DNA of 64,000 bases from Desulfobacterales bacterium (GTDB lineage: Bacteria > Desulfobacterota > Desulfobacteria > Desulfobacterales > SURF-7). The stretch lies in NCBI GenBank assembly GCA_028277765.1, contig JANQFQ010000095.1, forward strand, positions 1 to 64,000, read 5' to 3'. This document shows positions 24,337 through 34,651 of the stretch, piece after piece. The notes beneath the pieces are model-generated. The model did no database searches. It had not been told where the DNA came from and worked only from the letters and a program-made list of their open reading frames with translations. Position numbers and translations under genes: made by a program. Positions within the stretch are counted from its first letter, which is position 1. Each line of letters starts with the position of its first letter.

Positions 24337-27300
24337 TTAAATTTGTTTTTGATCCACTAGGGCCAACTGCCGGATAATTGCCTTAGAAAGATTGTCTGGA
24401 CTAATCGGCTTTGAGACATAGTCATCCATACCCGCCTCCAGGCACCTCTCCCTGTCACCGGTCATCGCATGGGCGGTCATCGCGACAATCGGGATATCAT
24501 GCATGATAACCTTTGACTGAGGATCTCTTATAATTTTTGTAGCTTCAAACCCATCCATTATCGGCATCTGAACATCCATCAGCACAAGGTTGAATCTTTT
24601 ATTTTCAAGGATTGCTACTGCTTCTTTACCATTGTTAACCGCCTCAACCTTGAAACCAATTTTTTCTACAAGGCGGATAGCAAGCTTCTGGTTTACGACA
24701 TTGTCTTCCACGATAAGAATTTTTATCTTATGTTTTGCCGCCTCTTTAAGTGTGAATCTTGTTATCAGCTCAGCATCATCTTTTTCAGCGGCTTGATCCT
24801 TTCGGGATCTGAGCACAGTGACCAGGCAGTTAAACAGTTCAGCGCGCCTAACAGGCTTAATAAGGTAAGCTGAATAACCGATCTCTTTAACCCGGGCCGC
24901 GTCGCCACGCCTACCGATTGACGTCAACATTACCATGGAAGTGCTCTTATACTCAGAATTCTCCCTGATTTTCTGGCCAAGCATCTGCCCATCCATGTTT
25001 GGCATCTGCATATCTATAAGTGCGACTTTATAAGGCTTCCCTTCTGCTACGCCTTTTTTAAGTTCATCAAGCGCCTCTTTTCCACTGGCAACATCCTTGA
25101 AATCACAGTCCAGGGTTTCCAGTTGACGCCTGAATATTCGCCGGTTTATTTCATTATCATCAACCACAAGAATTCTTTCACCGGCTAGCTTTTCCGGGCC
25201 TGTAATGATTCCTGTCTCGCTCTCCTTCTGCTTCTCCAGGACAGCTGTAAACCAGAACTTGCTCCCCTTCCCCTCCTGACTTTCAACACCGATATTCCCG
25301 TTCATCAGTTCTGTCAACTGTTTTGAAACCGCCAGTCCCAGTCCTGTCCCGCCGTACTTCCTTGTCATCGAAGAATCCACCTGTGAAAAGGATTTAAACA
25401 GACGGCTCATGCGATCTTCAGGTATGCCGATGCCGGTATCTTCAATCTCAAAGCGCAGGGTCACCTTCTCCTTTGTCTCTTCATCAAGTGTTACCCCCAC
25501 AAACAGCTCACCTTTCTCGGTAAATTTAATCGCGTTTCCTATAAGGTTTATAAGGATCTGCTTAAGCCTTTCAGGATCACCGCGTACAAGGGAAGGAACC
25601 TCATGGTGCACATGGGAAGAAAAGGCGAGCCCTTTTTCCTGGGCCTGAATAGCAAGGATATCCGCTATATCTTCAATCGTAATTCTAAGATCAAAATTGA
25701 TTTCAACCAAGTCCAATTGGCCTGCTTCAATTTTTGAAAAATCGAGGATGTCATTGACTACCGACAGAAGAGATTCCGCTGAAGTACGTATTGTCTCGGC
25801 AAATTCCCGCTGTTCTTTTATAAGGTCAGTATCAAGAATGAGATCCGTCATGCCGATAACCCCGTTCATCGGTGTTCTGATTTCATGACTCATATTTGCG
25901 AGAAACATGCTTTTTGCCATGCTTGAAGCTTCCGCGGCCTTCTTTGCCTCTCTTAGCGCCTCTTCTGACTTCTTGAGTTCTGTCACATCCCTGATAACAC
26001 CGACAATACCATGGATCTCTCCTTTTCGTGTTCTGAGGGGCAGATATGTTTCAGATGTATACCCTTTTGACCCATCCTTGAGAACATATTCGGTAAAATC
26101 ACGATGAACTGTCTCCCCCTTCATCGCGGATTTCATCAGCTTGTCAACACCTTGATTGGTAATATGGGGAAAAATATCCCAGGCAGGCTTATTGCTGTTG
26201 ATAATCTCGTCCCTGGTTACTCCGGACATTTTTTCCATGGTTCGATTCCAGCTGGTATAACAGAAATCGGTGCCCAGCACTAGAATACCGTCACTCATTG
26301 ATTCAAACACATTGCCGTAAAGCTCTCTGCTTACGCTCAACTCCTCTTCTGTCTGTTTAATTTTAGTTATATCTCTTATGATCGTTGAAAAAAATTCTGT
26401 TTCACCGGCTTCGTTCTTGTGTGTCATGATAACCTGGGAAGTTGGAAAGTCACTGCCGTCTTTTCTCTTAAGAGCTGTTTCACCGCTCCACACGCCGTCG
26501 CGTTCTGCAGCCGGTAGTCCTTTGTTTAAAATGATATCAATGGCCCATTTAGGATGATACTCAGGAATGACTGTATCGGTAACATCCTCATCCGCGCTAA
26601 GACCGATCATTTCTCTGCCTGCCCGGTTTATGTATGTAATGTTACCCTCAGTGTCAGCAGTTGAAACAAAATCGATAGTTGTTTCAAGAATTTTATTCAG
26701 CCGACCGCGCTCTTTTTCAAACCGTTTCCGACGAGTAACATCTCTTAGGATGGTCAGCAGACCCAGCACCTCCCCTTCTTTTTTCATGACCCTGGAGTTT
26801 ATCTCAACAAAAACCGATGCGCCAGCCTTATCCCAGATCTCCATTTCCATCATCGGTACAACCTCTCCTTCCAGTATTTGCTTAAATGCATCAACCAATT
26901 GAGATATGGTCGCAGAGGTGGCCAGGCTGAACTCAGAAAAACTTTTTCCAATTACCTCTTCACGTGAATACCCTAAAATATCTTTTATCCTGTCATTTAT
27001 ATCAACTATGATGCCGTTATTATCCAAATAAGCAATCACATCATTGGCATTGTCAAAAATTGTTTTAAATCTTTCCTCACTCTCTTTTTTTCCTTCTTCA
27101 GCAAGCTTCCGGTCGGTAATATCAGTCAGGATCCCATGCAGGACTTCAAGTCTGTTGTCAACAATAACAGGCTTTATTGAAACATATACCCACCGTATCT
27201 CTCCTGATTTTCTTAAAATCCTGCGCTCGGATAAAACAACCTTCCCTGCTAAAATATCATCCATCTTTTCAAGCAGGAGATGAGCATCATCCGGATGTGT

Positions 27301-28908
27301 AAACGCTTCAAAGGATCTGCCGATGATTTCTTCAGCAGGACATCCAAACAGGATTTCAGCAGAAGGACTGACATATGTGAACTTACCGTTGTTATCTGCA
27401 ATATACACGACATCACTCATATTTTCAATGAGTTGTCGGTACTTCTCCTCAACGAGCCTGCGCTGGCTGATATCCCTTACAATAGTTACAAAAGCGTTTA
27501 TCTCACCGTTTTTTTCAATTATTCTTGTGCTGATCTCCACAAACCGCCTGGACCCATCCTTATGAAGGGCATCAAGCTCCAGTAAAACAGGATTAATTCC
27601 GGGCTTTACTTCATTAAAAAGTTTTATCCCCTTTTCCATATGATCCGGCACGAGGAAATCAAAATCGGCAAAATTATTCCCTAAAAGCTCCTCCCTGCTA
27701 TAGCCGAATATCTCTTCAACCTTTAAGTTTAAATCTAAAAAGTTCCCTTTTTTATCCAGGTAGACAATACCATCATTGGCAAGTTCAAAAATGGTCTTGA
27801 ACTGCTCCTCGCTTTCCCTTAAAGAGAATTCCGCCTGTTTGCGGTCGGTTATATCCACAAAAACAGACTGGATAGCAGGTTGCCCACCATATTCTATTAA
27901 AATATCAAACACTTCCATGTGGCGGACTGAACCATCCCTTTTTATCCCACGAAACGCATATCCTGAGGACGTTGATTTGCCATTCAGGATGTCCTGATGG
28001 CGCTTCCTGATCGTTTCCTGCTCTTCTGATGCCACCATACTCATTAACTGTTCGAGGGTTATATCGGAGAGTTCTTCAACAGAATATCCCATCATTTTAG
28101 CAGCTGCCTCATTGGCAAAAACAATAGTGGACTGACTGATGATAATAACGCCCTGAATGGAGTGTTCCACCAGGATTCTGTATTTACGCTCACTCTCCTT
28201 AAGATCACGCAGGGCCTGCTTGCTCTCTTCATTCTTCTGCTGAAGATGCTTGTTTGCCAGGAACAAGGCCTTACTCCGCTTCTCAAGGTCTTGATTCTGA
28301 GAAGCCAGCTGTTCTCTGCTTTTTTTAAGCAGGAACGCTGTGAAGGATGAAATATATGCCACAACAAACAGGAGGAATATAGTTGTAATCAACATGATCA
28401 CCTGTGAAGGCAATGGACTGGAAGAAGTAACAAAAGGAGTAAATTCTGGTAAAAATCCAGTATACTGAAGTGTTCCCATCACAGTAAGGGCCGCTGAGCA
28501 CATTCCCGCCACAATAAACGGTGTCTTTCTTGGTCCTACAGCTCCCACATAAGCGATAAGTGCCGCGTAAACAGGTGTAAGAAAAAGGGCTTTTATACCG
28601 CCCAGAAAATATATAATGGTTGTATAACCAATAATTTCAAGTAGATTGATAAACAGTGAAAAGTATTTGTAAAATATCTTTCCAGGAAATCTGTGCATCA
28701 TCCACAATGTCGGGGGATTTATTAGGACAAGAAAAATAACCGCTGAAGTGACGCCAAGAAAACTATCAAGGCTTAATCTGTTTATAGAAAAAGTGGCAAG
28801 GCAAAGTGACCACAAAAAGATACTTGCCCCAGAACGAACATATGCTCCCTGCAAATGCCTCTTGTAAATGCGCACCAGAAATTTAGGTGTTTTAGTGTCA
28901 GAATTCAT
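24337..28908 (-). CDS. Hybrid sensor histidine kinase with six PAS domains
   Basis: 1,523 aa. An integral-membrane N-terminus (about residues 25-195, six or so helices) leads into six PAS domains (about 240-357, 366-483, 490-602, 612-727, 735-850, 862-977), a HisKA domain with phospho-acceptor His1008 in MSHEIRTPMNG, a HATPase domain (N-box NLIGNAIKF, then DTGIGIP and GGTGLGL) and two receiver domains with Asp1299 (LIDMQMP) and Asp1445 (LMDVQMP). No output domain is fused, so signal probably passes to a separate Hpt protein or regulator. Several PAS units closely match those of the kinase at 30-33 kb. Cytoplasmic membrane; signal unknown. Confidence 0.9.
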   Translation of the reverse strand: MNSDTKTPKFLVRIYKRHLQGAYVRSGASIFLWSLCLATFSINRLSLDSFLGVTSAVIFLVLINPPTLWMMHRFPGKIFYKYFSLFINLLEIIGYTTIIYFLGGIKALFLTPVYAALIAYVGAVGPRKTPFIVAGMCSAALTVMGTLQYTGFLPEFTPFVTSSSPLPSQVIMLITTIFLLFVVAYISSFTAFLLKKSREQLASQNQDLEKRSKALFLANKHLQQKNEESKQALRDLKESERKYRILVEHSIQGVIIISQSTIVFANEAAAKMMGYSVEELSDITLEQLMSMVASEEQETIRKRHQDILNGKSTSSGYAFRGIKRDGSVRHMEVFDILIEYGGQPAIQSVFVDITDRKQAEFSLRESEEQFKTIFELANDGIVYLDKKGNFLDLNLKVEEIFGYSREELLGNNFADFDFLVPDHMEKGIKLFNEVKPGINPVLLELDALHKDGSRRFVEISTRIIEKNGEINAFVTIVRDISQRRLVEEKYRQLIENMSDVVYIADNNGKFTYVSPSAEILFGCPAEEIIGRSFEAFTHPDDAHLLLEKMDDILAGKVVLSERRILRKSGEIRWVYVSIKPVIVDNRLEVLHGILTDITDRKLAEEGKKESEERFKTIFDNANDVIAYLDNNGIIVDINDRIKDILGYSREEVIGKSFSEFSLATSATISQLVDAFKQILEGEVVPMMEMEIWDKAGASVFVEINSRVMKKEGEVLGLLTILRDVTRRKRFEKERGRLNKILETTIDFVSTADTEGNITYINRAGREMIGLSADEDVTDTVIPEYHPKWAIDIILNKGLPAAERDGVWSGETALKRKDGSDFPTSQVIMTHKNEAGETEFFSTIIRDITKIKQTEEELSVSRELYGNVFESMSDGILVLGTDFCYTSWNRTMEKMSGVTRDEIINSNKPAWDIFPHITNQGVDKLMKSAMKGETVHRDFTEYVLKDGSKGYTSETYLPLRTRKGEIHGIVGVIRDVTELKKSEEALREAKKAAEASSMAKSMFLANMSHEIRTPMNGVIGMTDLILDTDLIKEQREFAETIRTSAESLLSVVNDILDFSKIEAGQLDLVEINFDLRITIEDIADILAIQAQEKGLAFSSHVHHEVPSLVRGDPERLKQILINLIGNAIKFTEKGELFVGVTLDEETKEKVTLRFEIEDTGIGIPEDRMSRLFKSFSQVDSSMTRKYGGTGLGLAVSKQLTELMNGNIGVESQEGKGSKFWFTAVLEKQKESETGIITGPEKLAGERILVVDDNEINRRIFRRQLETLDCDFKDVASGKEALDELKKGVAEGKPYKVALIDMQMPNMDGQMLGQKIRENSEYKSTSMVMLTSIGRRGDAARVKEIGYSAYLIKPVRRAELFNCLVTVLRSRKDQAAEKDDAELITRFTLKEAAKHKIKILIVEDNVVNQKLAIRLVEKIGFKVEAVNNGKEAVAILENKRFNLVLMDVQMPIMDGFEATKIIRDPQSKVIMHDIPIVAMTAHAMTGDRERCLEAGMDDYVSKPISPDNLSKAIIRQLALVDQKQI

Positions 28909-29106
28909 ACATAACCAGCGGATTCATAGTTATAAAATGCATATCACATTTTTAGGTTTCCGCAAAGGGAAGAATAATGACATCCGTTTTTTTCTATAAC
29001 TATCTATGAAAACAAAAAATAGTGAAGGAAAAGCGCAGTAAATGTTAACCGTAAATTCTAGGTTATTTATGAGACTTTCGGGTGTCTTAACCCAGGGAAG
29101 TTGCAG

Positions 29107-29658
29107 TCACTCATCAATATCCGTAAAAGCGTCAATAAATACTTCTGAAAGGGAATCTATTAGCTTTCTGCTGGCAGGAGTCTCTTTTATATTTAGTTCC
29201 TGGAGAAATATATCTGTTACGTCTTTTGTTATCAGTTCCTGTTTATCAATAACCATTATTACGACATCGTCCATCAAGTCTTTTGTATTTTTATATACAG
29301 CCATCGCTTCCTCGCGGATCTGTTTTTTTATCTTATCCTTATTCTCCTTATAATTTTTAAACAGTGCTTTATTTTTAAACAGATTCAGCTTTCGTACGGC
29401 TGGTAGAAAAACAGATTCAAGAGAAACCTTTTCAAGATATTCAGATGTTTTTTGGGCGGTATCTGCACTGATAAGATTAATCCGGTAATGAAGCGGTTTC
29501 AGCCTGATAGAAGCTATTTCTTCATCCCCATCTGCTGTTGACCACGTCTCATCATTTGCCGCTGCATTTCTTATCAGCTCTCTGGTTGATACACCTTTAC
29601 CGTCAGACACATAATTCTTCGTATCAACGGTCATCTTTTTTTTAGGCGTTTTTTTCAT
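29107..29658 (-). CDS. Hypothetical 183-aa charged protein
   Basis: A lysine-rich, helical, soluble protein with no hydrophobic segment or recognised domain. The start MKKTPKKKMTVDTKNY is basic; the middle has NLFKNKALFKNYKENKDKIKKQ and the end acidic LSEVFIDAFTDIDE. It is transcribed divergently from the PAS kinase at 29,965 and ends about 200 bp after the start side of the hybrid kinase gene. Its location between two signalling genes may be coincidental. Confidence 0.55.
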   Translation of the reverse strand: MKKTPKKKMTVDTKNYVSDGKGVSTRELIRNAAANDETWSTADGDEEIASIRLKPLHYRINLISADTAQKTSEYLEKVSLESVFLPAVRKLNLFKNKALFKNYKENKDKIKKQIREEAMAVYKNTKDLMDDVVIMVIDKQELITKDVTDIFLQELNIKETPASRKLIDSLSEVFIDAFTDIDE

Positions 29659-29964
29659 TTTTTATTATAAAACCAATATGTTTAAGTACATTTTTTAATT
29701 ATTTTATTACGTTTTTTTAATATCATCAAAGATATTTTAGAGCAAGAATTTTTTCCTCGAAATCGGTTGAAATTCTTCTAAAATATTTTAATTCAGGTTC
29801 GTATTTTCGATCATAATTGCTATGGTCTCTTGACTTTTTCTCAACTTTTTTCAAAAAGTAGTTTATTTTAATTAATAAATGTTAAATTATATGTTTTTTA
29901 TAAGAATTCTGTAAGGATAAAACTATAGGGCCACAGAACATTGTTGCACCTGGAGAAAATAATA
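29659..29964. other. AT-rich divergent intergenic region
   Basis: About 300 bp between the divergent 183-aa gene and the PAS kinase, very AT-rich, no gene. ACTTTTT-TC-AAAAAGT near 29847-29862 is a perfect 7-bp inverted repeat. TTGACT near 29834 might be a -35 box, but no convincing -10 at the right distance was found. Probably holds both promoters. Confidence 0.35.
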
Positions 29965-32900
29965 ATGACAGATGAACAAACAATTGAGCAGTTGTTAAAA
30001 AAAATTAAGAAGCTTGAAAATGAAGTCGCTGTTTGTAGGGAGACAGAGAATCTCCTGCGTAAGAGTGAAGAAAAGTACCGGCTGCTCGCAGACAATGTGA
30101 CAGATGTAATCTTTTCCATGTCCTTAGATATGAACCATTTTACATATATCAGCCCTTCAACAAAAGTAATGCAGGGATATACTCCGGAAGAAATGATGAA
30201 AACTAGCCCTTTGGATCATTTAACACCGGAATCCATTGAGCATGTTGCTTCAGTTCTGTCTGAAGAGCTTGAAAATGAAAAAAAGGGAACAATGGATCCT
30301 GATCGGACAAGGACACTTGAGCTGGAAGAATTTCGTAAAGACGGCTCAACTATTTCAACAGAAATAACCTGCCGGTTTCTCAGAGATGACGATGGGAAAC
30401 CTACAGGCATTATGGGTATGTCCAGAGATATCAGCCGTCGAAAAAAAACCGAAGCAGCCTTGCGGGCGAGTGAAGAAAAATACCGTATGCTTTTTGAAAG
30501 CTCCCCTTTTGGCCTTATGCACTGGGACAAGGATGGGATCGCGACTTCATGCAACAAACACCTGGCAGATATGCTCGGGACAACAACTGAACTTGTTACA
30601 GGGGTCAGACTTCACGACTCTGTGAAGGATGAAGAAATAAAATCAAAACTTCTCAGCGTCCTGTCAGGTGAGAAGTGTGAATTTGAAAGCGACTTTAAAA
30701 TATCCGAGAAAAAAGCCAAAACCTTTAGGGCATCATACGCACCGATATACGACGCAAACAAGCAGATTCAAGGATGTATCGGTATTGTTCAGGATGTTAC
30801 AAACCAAAGGATCGCAGATGAAGCGTTGAAAGAAAGCGAGCTGAAATACAGGACCCTGGTTGAACATTCACTTCAGGGTGTCATCATCATCATGGATTTT
30901 AAAATACATTTTGCCAATGATGCTGCTGTAAAAATTATGGGATATTCTGCTGAAGAACTTCTCAAGCTTACCCCTGAACAGTTTCTGGCAATGGTACATC
31001 CGGATGACAGAGAAACATTCCACAAGCGCCATCAGGACATCCTACAAGGCAAATACGCTCCAGACAGATATGAATTCTGCGGCATTCAAAAGGACGGTTC
31101 TGTCATCCACCTTGAAGTATTTGATTCTCTAATCGAATACCAGGGGAAATCAGCCATACAATCGGTTTTTGTTGATATTACCGAACGAAAAACCACTGAA
31201 AACGCGCTCCGTGAAAGCGAAGAAAAATTTAAAACCATCTTTGAAAATGCCAATGATTTAATCGTTTATGTAAGACCAGACAGCACAGTAGTCAATGCAA
31301 ATGAAAAGATTTCACATTTCGGTTATACGCCTGAAGAAGTCATTGGGAAACGTTTTACAGAATATGAAATCTTTCAATTTAAAGAACTTGACAGAAGCAT
31401 CAAACACATGAACCGGACGTTGTCCGGCAACCCAAAAGATATGGTCGAGTTTAAAATCCTATGCAAAGACAAAACAGAAAGGTTTATTGAAGTTAATTCA
31501 CGGCTGATTTACGAAGATGACAATCCCGCTGGTATAATTAATATCATCAGGGATATTACATCCCGCAAACAGGCTGAAATAGCCCTTCGCGAAAGTGAGG
31601 AAAAATTTAAAACAATTTTTGAGAATGCTAATGATGGTATTATATATATTGATAAAAACGGCATCATGACTGACATGAATTATAAAATGGAGCAGATTTT
31701 CGGCTACAGCCGAAAAGAAGTCCTGGGAAAAAAATTCAATGAAATTCAATTCCTTAACGAAAAAAGCATGGAGGACTGTTTAAATCTCTTTAATGAAGTT
31801 GTTACAGGGGGAAAAACACCCATACGTGAATTTGAAGCTATCAATAAATATGGAGAAACCATTTTTATTGAAGGCAACACTAGGATGATTGAAAAAAACG
31901 GGAAACCTGAAGGCCTTTTAAATATTGTTAGAGATATTACACAACGAAAAAAAGATGAAGAAGAAAGGTCGCGGCTGATTGATATGGTTGAAACAACGAC
32001 CGATTTTGTTTCAAGCTCGGATCTTGACGGTAATATTACTTATATCAACAATGCTGGCCGCAAAATGGTAGGGCTGAAACCGGACACAGATATCTCCGGC
32101 ACAATGATCGCTGATTACCATCCCAAATGGGTTCTACAAACTGTGCTGGAAGAAGGACTCCCAGCTGCCATGCGTGATGGCGTATGGTCAGGGGAAACAG
32201 CCCTATTGTCAACTGATGGTAAGGAGTTCCCCACATCACAGGTCATCATGGCGCATAAAAACCGTGAACAAAAAGTCTGGTTCTTTTCTACCATCATCCG
32301 TGATATAACCAAAACAAAAAGAGCTGAAGAGCAGATTCAGGCCTTGACCCGCCAGCTGATGAAAGTACAGGAGAATGAACGCCAGAGAATCTCACTCGAC
32401 CTGCACGACAACGTAGCGCAGGATCTCTCAACTCTGAAAATAGCATGTGAAACTCTTTTTGATAACCATGATAATGTTCCTGATGGATTACAAACAAGAG
32501 TAAAGGAGATGTCAAACATACTTCGGGGAACGATTACTTCCGTCCGTGATCTTACATATGATTTGCGGCCTCCAAGCCTTGATCAACTTGGGCTGGTGCA
32601 GACAATTTACCAGTATTGTGAAGATTTTTCAGGGAAAACAGGTATAGATGTTGACTTCTATTCAGCTGGTATGGATAATTACGAATTAGATTTTGATACA
32701 GAAATAAACCTTTACCGTATTGTTCAGGAAGGCCTGAATAATATCAGAAGGCATGCGTATACAATGCAGGCAACCGTAAGGCTGATTTCTTCTTTTCCAA
32801 ATATAATTCTGAAAATTGAGGATAACGGGAGAGGGTTTGATCCTGAAACCAGGCTGGAAGCAGCTGTAATCGAAAAAAGGATGGGATTAAGGAGCCTGCA

Positions 32901-33006
32901 AGAACGCACATCCCTGCTGAAAGGAAAATTTAGTATTCAGTCTGTTGAAAATAAAGGGACCCGGATAAACATCGAGGTTCCCTGTAAGGAGAGGAAAAGT
33001 GGATAA
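29965..33006 (+). CDS. PAS-domain sensor histidine kinase, NarL/DegS type
   Basis: About 1,013 aa from the ATG at 29965, which has GGAG upstream; an earlier TTG is less likely. No membrane segment is seen, so it is a soluble kinase. Six PAS domains (about 35-160, 168-285, 293-407, 417-534, 544-661, 668-783) lead to a HisKA_3 domain with His814 in LDLHDNVAQ and a HATPase domain (VQEGLNNIRRHA, IEDNGRGFDP). It overlaps its response regulator by 8 bp. This is the standard two-component pair of the NarL family with an unusually long sensor. The third and sixth PAS units are close relatives of units in the divergent hybrid kinase. Confidence 0.9.
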   Translation: MTDEQTIEQLLKKIKKLENEVAVCRETENLLRKSEEKYRLLADNVTDVIFSMSLDMNHFTYISPSTKVMQGYTPEEMMKTSPLDHLTPESIEHVASVLSEELENEKKGTMDPDRTRTLELEEFRKDGSTISTEITCRFLRDDDGKPTGIMGMSRDISRRKKTEAALRASEEKYRMLFESSPFGLMHWDKDGIATSCNKHLADMLGTTTELVTGVRLHDSVKDEEIKSKLLSVLSGEKCEFESDFKISEKKAKTFRASYAPIYDANKQIQGCIGIVQDVTNQRIADEALKESELKYRTLVEHSLQGVIIIMDFKIHFANDAAVKIMGYSAEELLKLTPEQFLAMVHPDDRETFHKRHQDILQGKYAPDRYEFCGIQKDGSVIHLEVFDSLIEYQGKSAIQSVFVDITERKTTENALRESEEKFKTIFENANDLIVYVRPDSTVVNANEKISHFGYTPEEVIGKRFTEYEIFQFKELDRSIKHMNRTLSGNPKDMVEFKILCKDKTERFIEVNSRLIYEDDNPAGIINIIRDITSRKQAEIALRESEEKFKTIFENANDGIIYIDKNGIMTDMNYKMEQIFGYSRKEVLGKKFNEIQFLNEKSMEDCLNLFNEVVTGGKTPIREFEAINKYGETIFIEGNTRMIEKNGKPEGLLNIVRDITQRKKDEEERSRLIDMVETTTDFVSSSDLDGNITYINNAGRKMVGLKPDTDISGTMIADYHPKWVLQTVLEEGLPAAMRDGVWSGETALLSTDGKEFPTSQVIMAHKNREQKVWFFSTIIRDITKTKRAEEQIQALTRQLMKVQENERQRISLDLHDNVAQDLSTLKIACETLFDNHDNVPDGLQTRVKEMSNILRGTITSVRDLTYDLRPPSLDQLGLVQTIYQYCEDFSGKTGIDVDFYSAGMDNYELDFDTEINLYRIVQEGLNNIRRHAYTMQATVRLISSFPNIILKIEDNGRGFDPETRLEAAVIEKRMGLRSLQERTSLLKGKFSIQSVENKGTRINIEVPCKERKSG

Positions 33007-33673
33007 AAAAAGGATTTTAATTGTTGATGACCACCCATTGTTCAGGGAAGGGCTGAAATCTCTTATCGAACGGAGTCAAAAATTTGAAGTCGCTGGTGAA
33101 GCGAATGATGGACGGGAAGGCCTCAAAAAAGCAAAAAAACTAAAGCCTGACCTAGTAATCGTTGACATATCACTTCCAGACAAAAACGGCATACAGCTTA
33201 CAAATGAGATAAGAAGCAATATGCCGGAAACCCGAGTTCTGGTTGTAAGCATGCACTCTGAAATCAATTATATTTCTGAATCCTTTCAGGCCGGTGCCAC
33301 AGGATATGTGGTCAAGGAATCAGCAACTGAAAGACTTTTACAGGGGCTTGAAACCGTTGCTCAAGGCGAATATTACCTGGACAACTCCATCTCTCACCAG
33401 GTTGTGGAAAATATCATGAAGTCCTCGGGAAAAACCGCAAGAATTTCAGACGCGGATTACGGGACACTGACACCTAGGGAACAGGAGATAACACGCCTTT
33501 TAGCTGAAGGGCTTTCAGCAAAAGAGATCGCTGACAAGCTTTATATTAGCCCCAAAACCGTAGCAAACCATCGAGCGAATATTTTTCAGAAACTGGGACT
33601 TCACAGCACCATTGAACTGATAAAATACGCCGCAAGACTAGGCCTGATCGATGTGGGAGTATGGAAGAAATAA
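32999..33673 (+). CDS. NarL/FixJ-type response regulator
   Basis: 224 aa. A receiver domain with the acidic pair at VDDHP and phospho-Asp in VDISLPDKNG, followed by a LuxR-type helix-turn-helix (LTPREQEITRLLAEGLSAKEIADKL, then ISPKTVANHR). The start is GTG at 32999 with AGGAG upstream, overlapping the kinase stop by 8 bp. It should be phosphorylated by the overlapping kinase and bind DNA as a dimer; its targets are not obvious from this window. Confidence 0.92.
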   Translation: MDKKRILIVDDHPLFREGLKSLIERSQKFEVAGEANDGREGLKKAKKLKPDLVIVDISLPDKNGIQLTNEIRSNMPETRVLVVSMHSEINYISESFQAGATGYVVKESATERLLQGLETVAQGEYYLDNSISHQVVENIMKSSGKTARISDADYGTLTPREQEITRLLAEGLSAKEIADKLYISPKTVANHRANIFQKLGLHSTIELIKYAARLGLIDVGVWKK

Positions 33674-34083
33674 GCTATCCCTTTTCCTTTCAGGAAAAAA
33701 CATCTGTTTTTAATCATTTTGTCCGCTTGTGAGGTGTAGTCACGCCAAGGCGTGACGAAACCCCATAATTATTTTGCTATAACCGTTTTATTTTGTCCAT
33801 CTTCAAAAACTTCTTTACGAGAAATGTATGGTAAACAGCGCTTCTCAATCCCTATTCCTCTCAACATTTTGATAAAATTCGGGAAAAACTCCCGGGCCGC
33901 GAGCGTTTTTCCCTGAAAAAATGAGTTTCTCCTCTTATATACAAAAATTAAAAAATATGACATATTGAGCGAAATTCTAGAGTAGTATTTCATTTATTAT
34001 TAAAGCTGAACAGAAGAAAGAATATCTTTAGTCGAAAAAAAACAGTTCAAAAAAAACAAAAAGCAGGAAGACAAAAAAATAAA
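33674..34083. other. Gene-poor gap with palindrome
   Basis: About 400 bp after the response regulator. A palindrome GTCACGCC-AA-GGCGTGAC at 33739-33756 (8-bp arms) may act as terminator or dispersed repeat. A minus-strand 74-codon frame at 33769-33993 has no supporting features and is not accepted. The rest is AT-rich. Confidence 0.4.
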
Positions 34084-34263
34084 GTGGATAAAAAACAACA
34101 TCTCGATATGACAGTTCTAATTAAAAGTATTCAGCGTTCCGAGGGGAATCCCGACTGCTTTAGAAGTGGCATAAATAATTGTGATAGACCAGATTGTGCA
34201 TGGCGGGTGTATTGCTTGGAAGATATTGATCCAGTTGATAGGGATGATATTTCCCAGCCGTAA
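34084..34263 (+). CDS. Tiny Cys-rich protein
   Basis: About 59 aa from GTG at 34084, or 51 aa from ATG at 34108. The second half has four cysteines, C-x7-C-x4-C-x5-C (NPDCFRSGINNC, DRPDCAWRVYCLED), followed by an acidic tail. The upstream frame is open and very Lys/Gln-rich, which could be an N-terminal basic segment. The Cys spacing suits a zinc or Fe-S knuckle. Start uncertain because neither candidate has a well-placed Shine-Dalgarno. First of four small genes in a row (34.1-35.1 kb). Confidence 0.5.
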   Translation: MDKKQHLDMTVLIKSIQRSEGNPDCFRSGINNCDRPDCAWRVYCLEDIDPVDRDDISQP

Positions 34264-34331
34264 AAAACTGCCCTTTTAATCTTTGGTCATGGAAAAACAA
34301 TTTCAGGTATAAAACTTTATTAAAAACGAAT

Positions 34332-34640
34332 ATGATGAAAACAGATTTCAGAATCTTCAAGCACCGTAACAGCGAAAACATGCATCTTAAATTAATGGGT
34401 GTTTTTAACGAAAATGCCGCTCTTGAATTAATAACTGTTTTGGAAACAAACTGTGACAATATTAATAAGGTAATTATTCATACAGGCTGTCTTGATAAAA
34501 TTTCCCATAACGGGTGGAATAATTTTCAAAATAGACTGAGCGGACTTAATGGCGTTTCCAGTAGGATACATTTTACAGGAGACAAATCAACATTAATCGC
34601 TCTGAATAAGCCTGCGAAGACAGCCGCACAGATTTTTTAA
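34332..34640 (+). CDS. STAS-like small protein
   Basis: 102 aa. The pattern HLKLMGVFNENAALELITVLE, NKVIIHTGCLDKIS and SSRIHFTGDKSTLIAL resembles the strand-helix rhythm of STAS (anti-sigma factor antagonist) domains, with the short glycine/serine turn before the helix, although the phospho-serine position is not evident. Two ATGs lie in tandem (34332 and 34335); neither has a strong Shine-Dalgarno. Ends 11 bp before the next small gene. Family call is inference. Confidence 0.5.
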   Translation: MMKTDFRIFKHRNSENMHLKLMGVFNENAALELITVLETNCDNINKVIIHTGCLDKISHNGWNNFQNRLSGLNGVSSRIHFTGDKSTLIALNKPAKTAAQIF

Positions 34641-34651
34641 GGACGGTGTTT

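Noticed and set aside
33769-33993. 74-codon open frame on the minus strand
   Set aside because: No Shine-Dalgarno, low-complexity N-terminus and no domain; it lies in AT-rich DNA around a palindrome.
34201-34216. TGGCGGGTGTATTGCT as another sigma-54 promoter
   Set aside because: GG and GC spacing is right but the -24 element departs from TGGCAC and the site lies inside a small coding frame.
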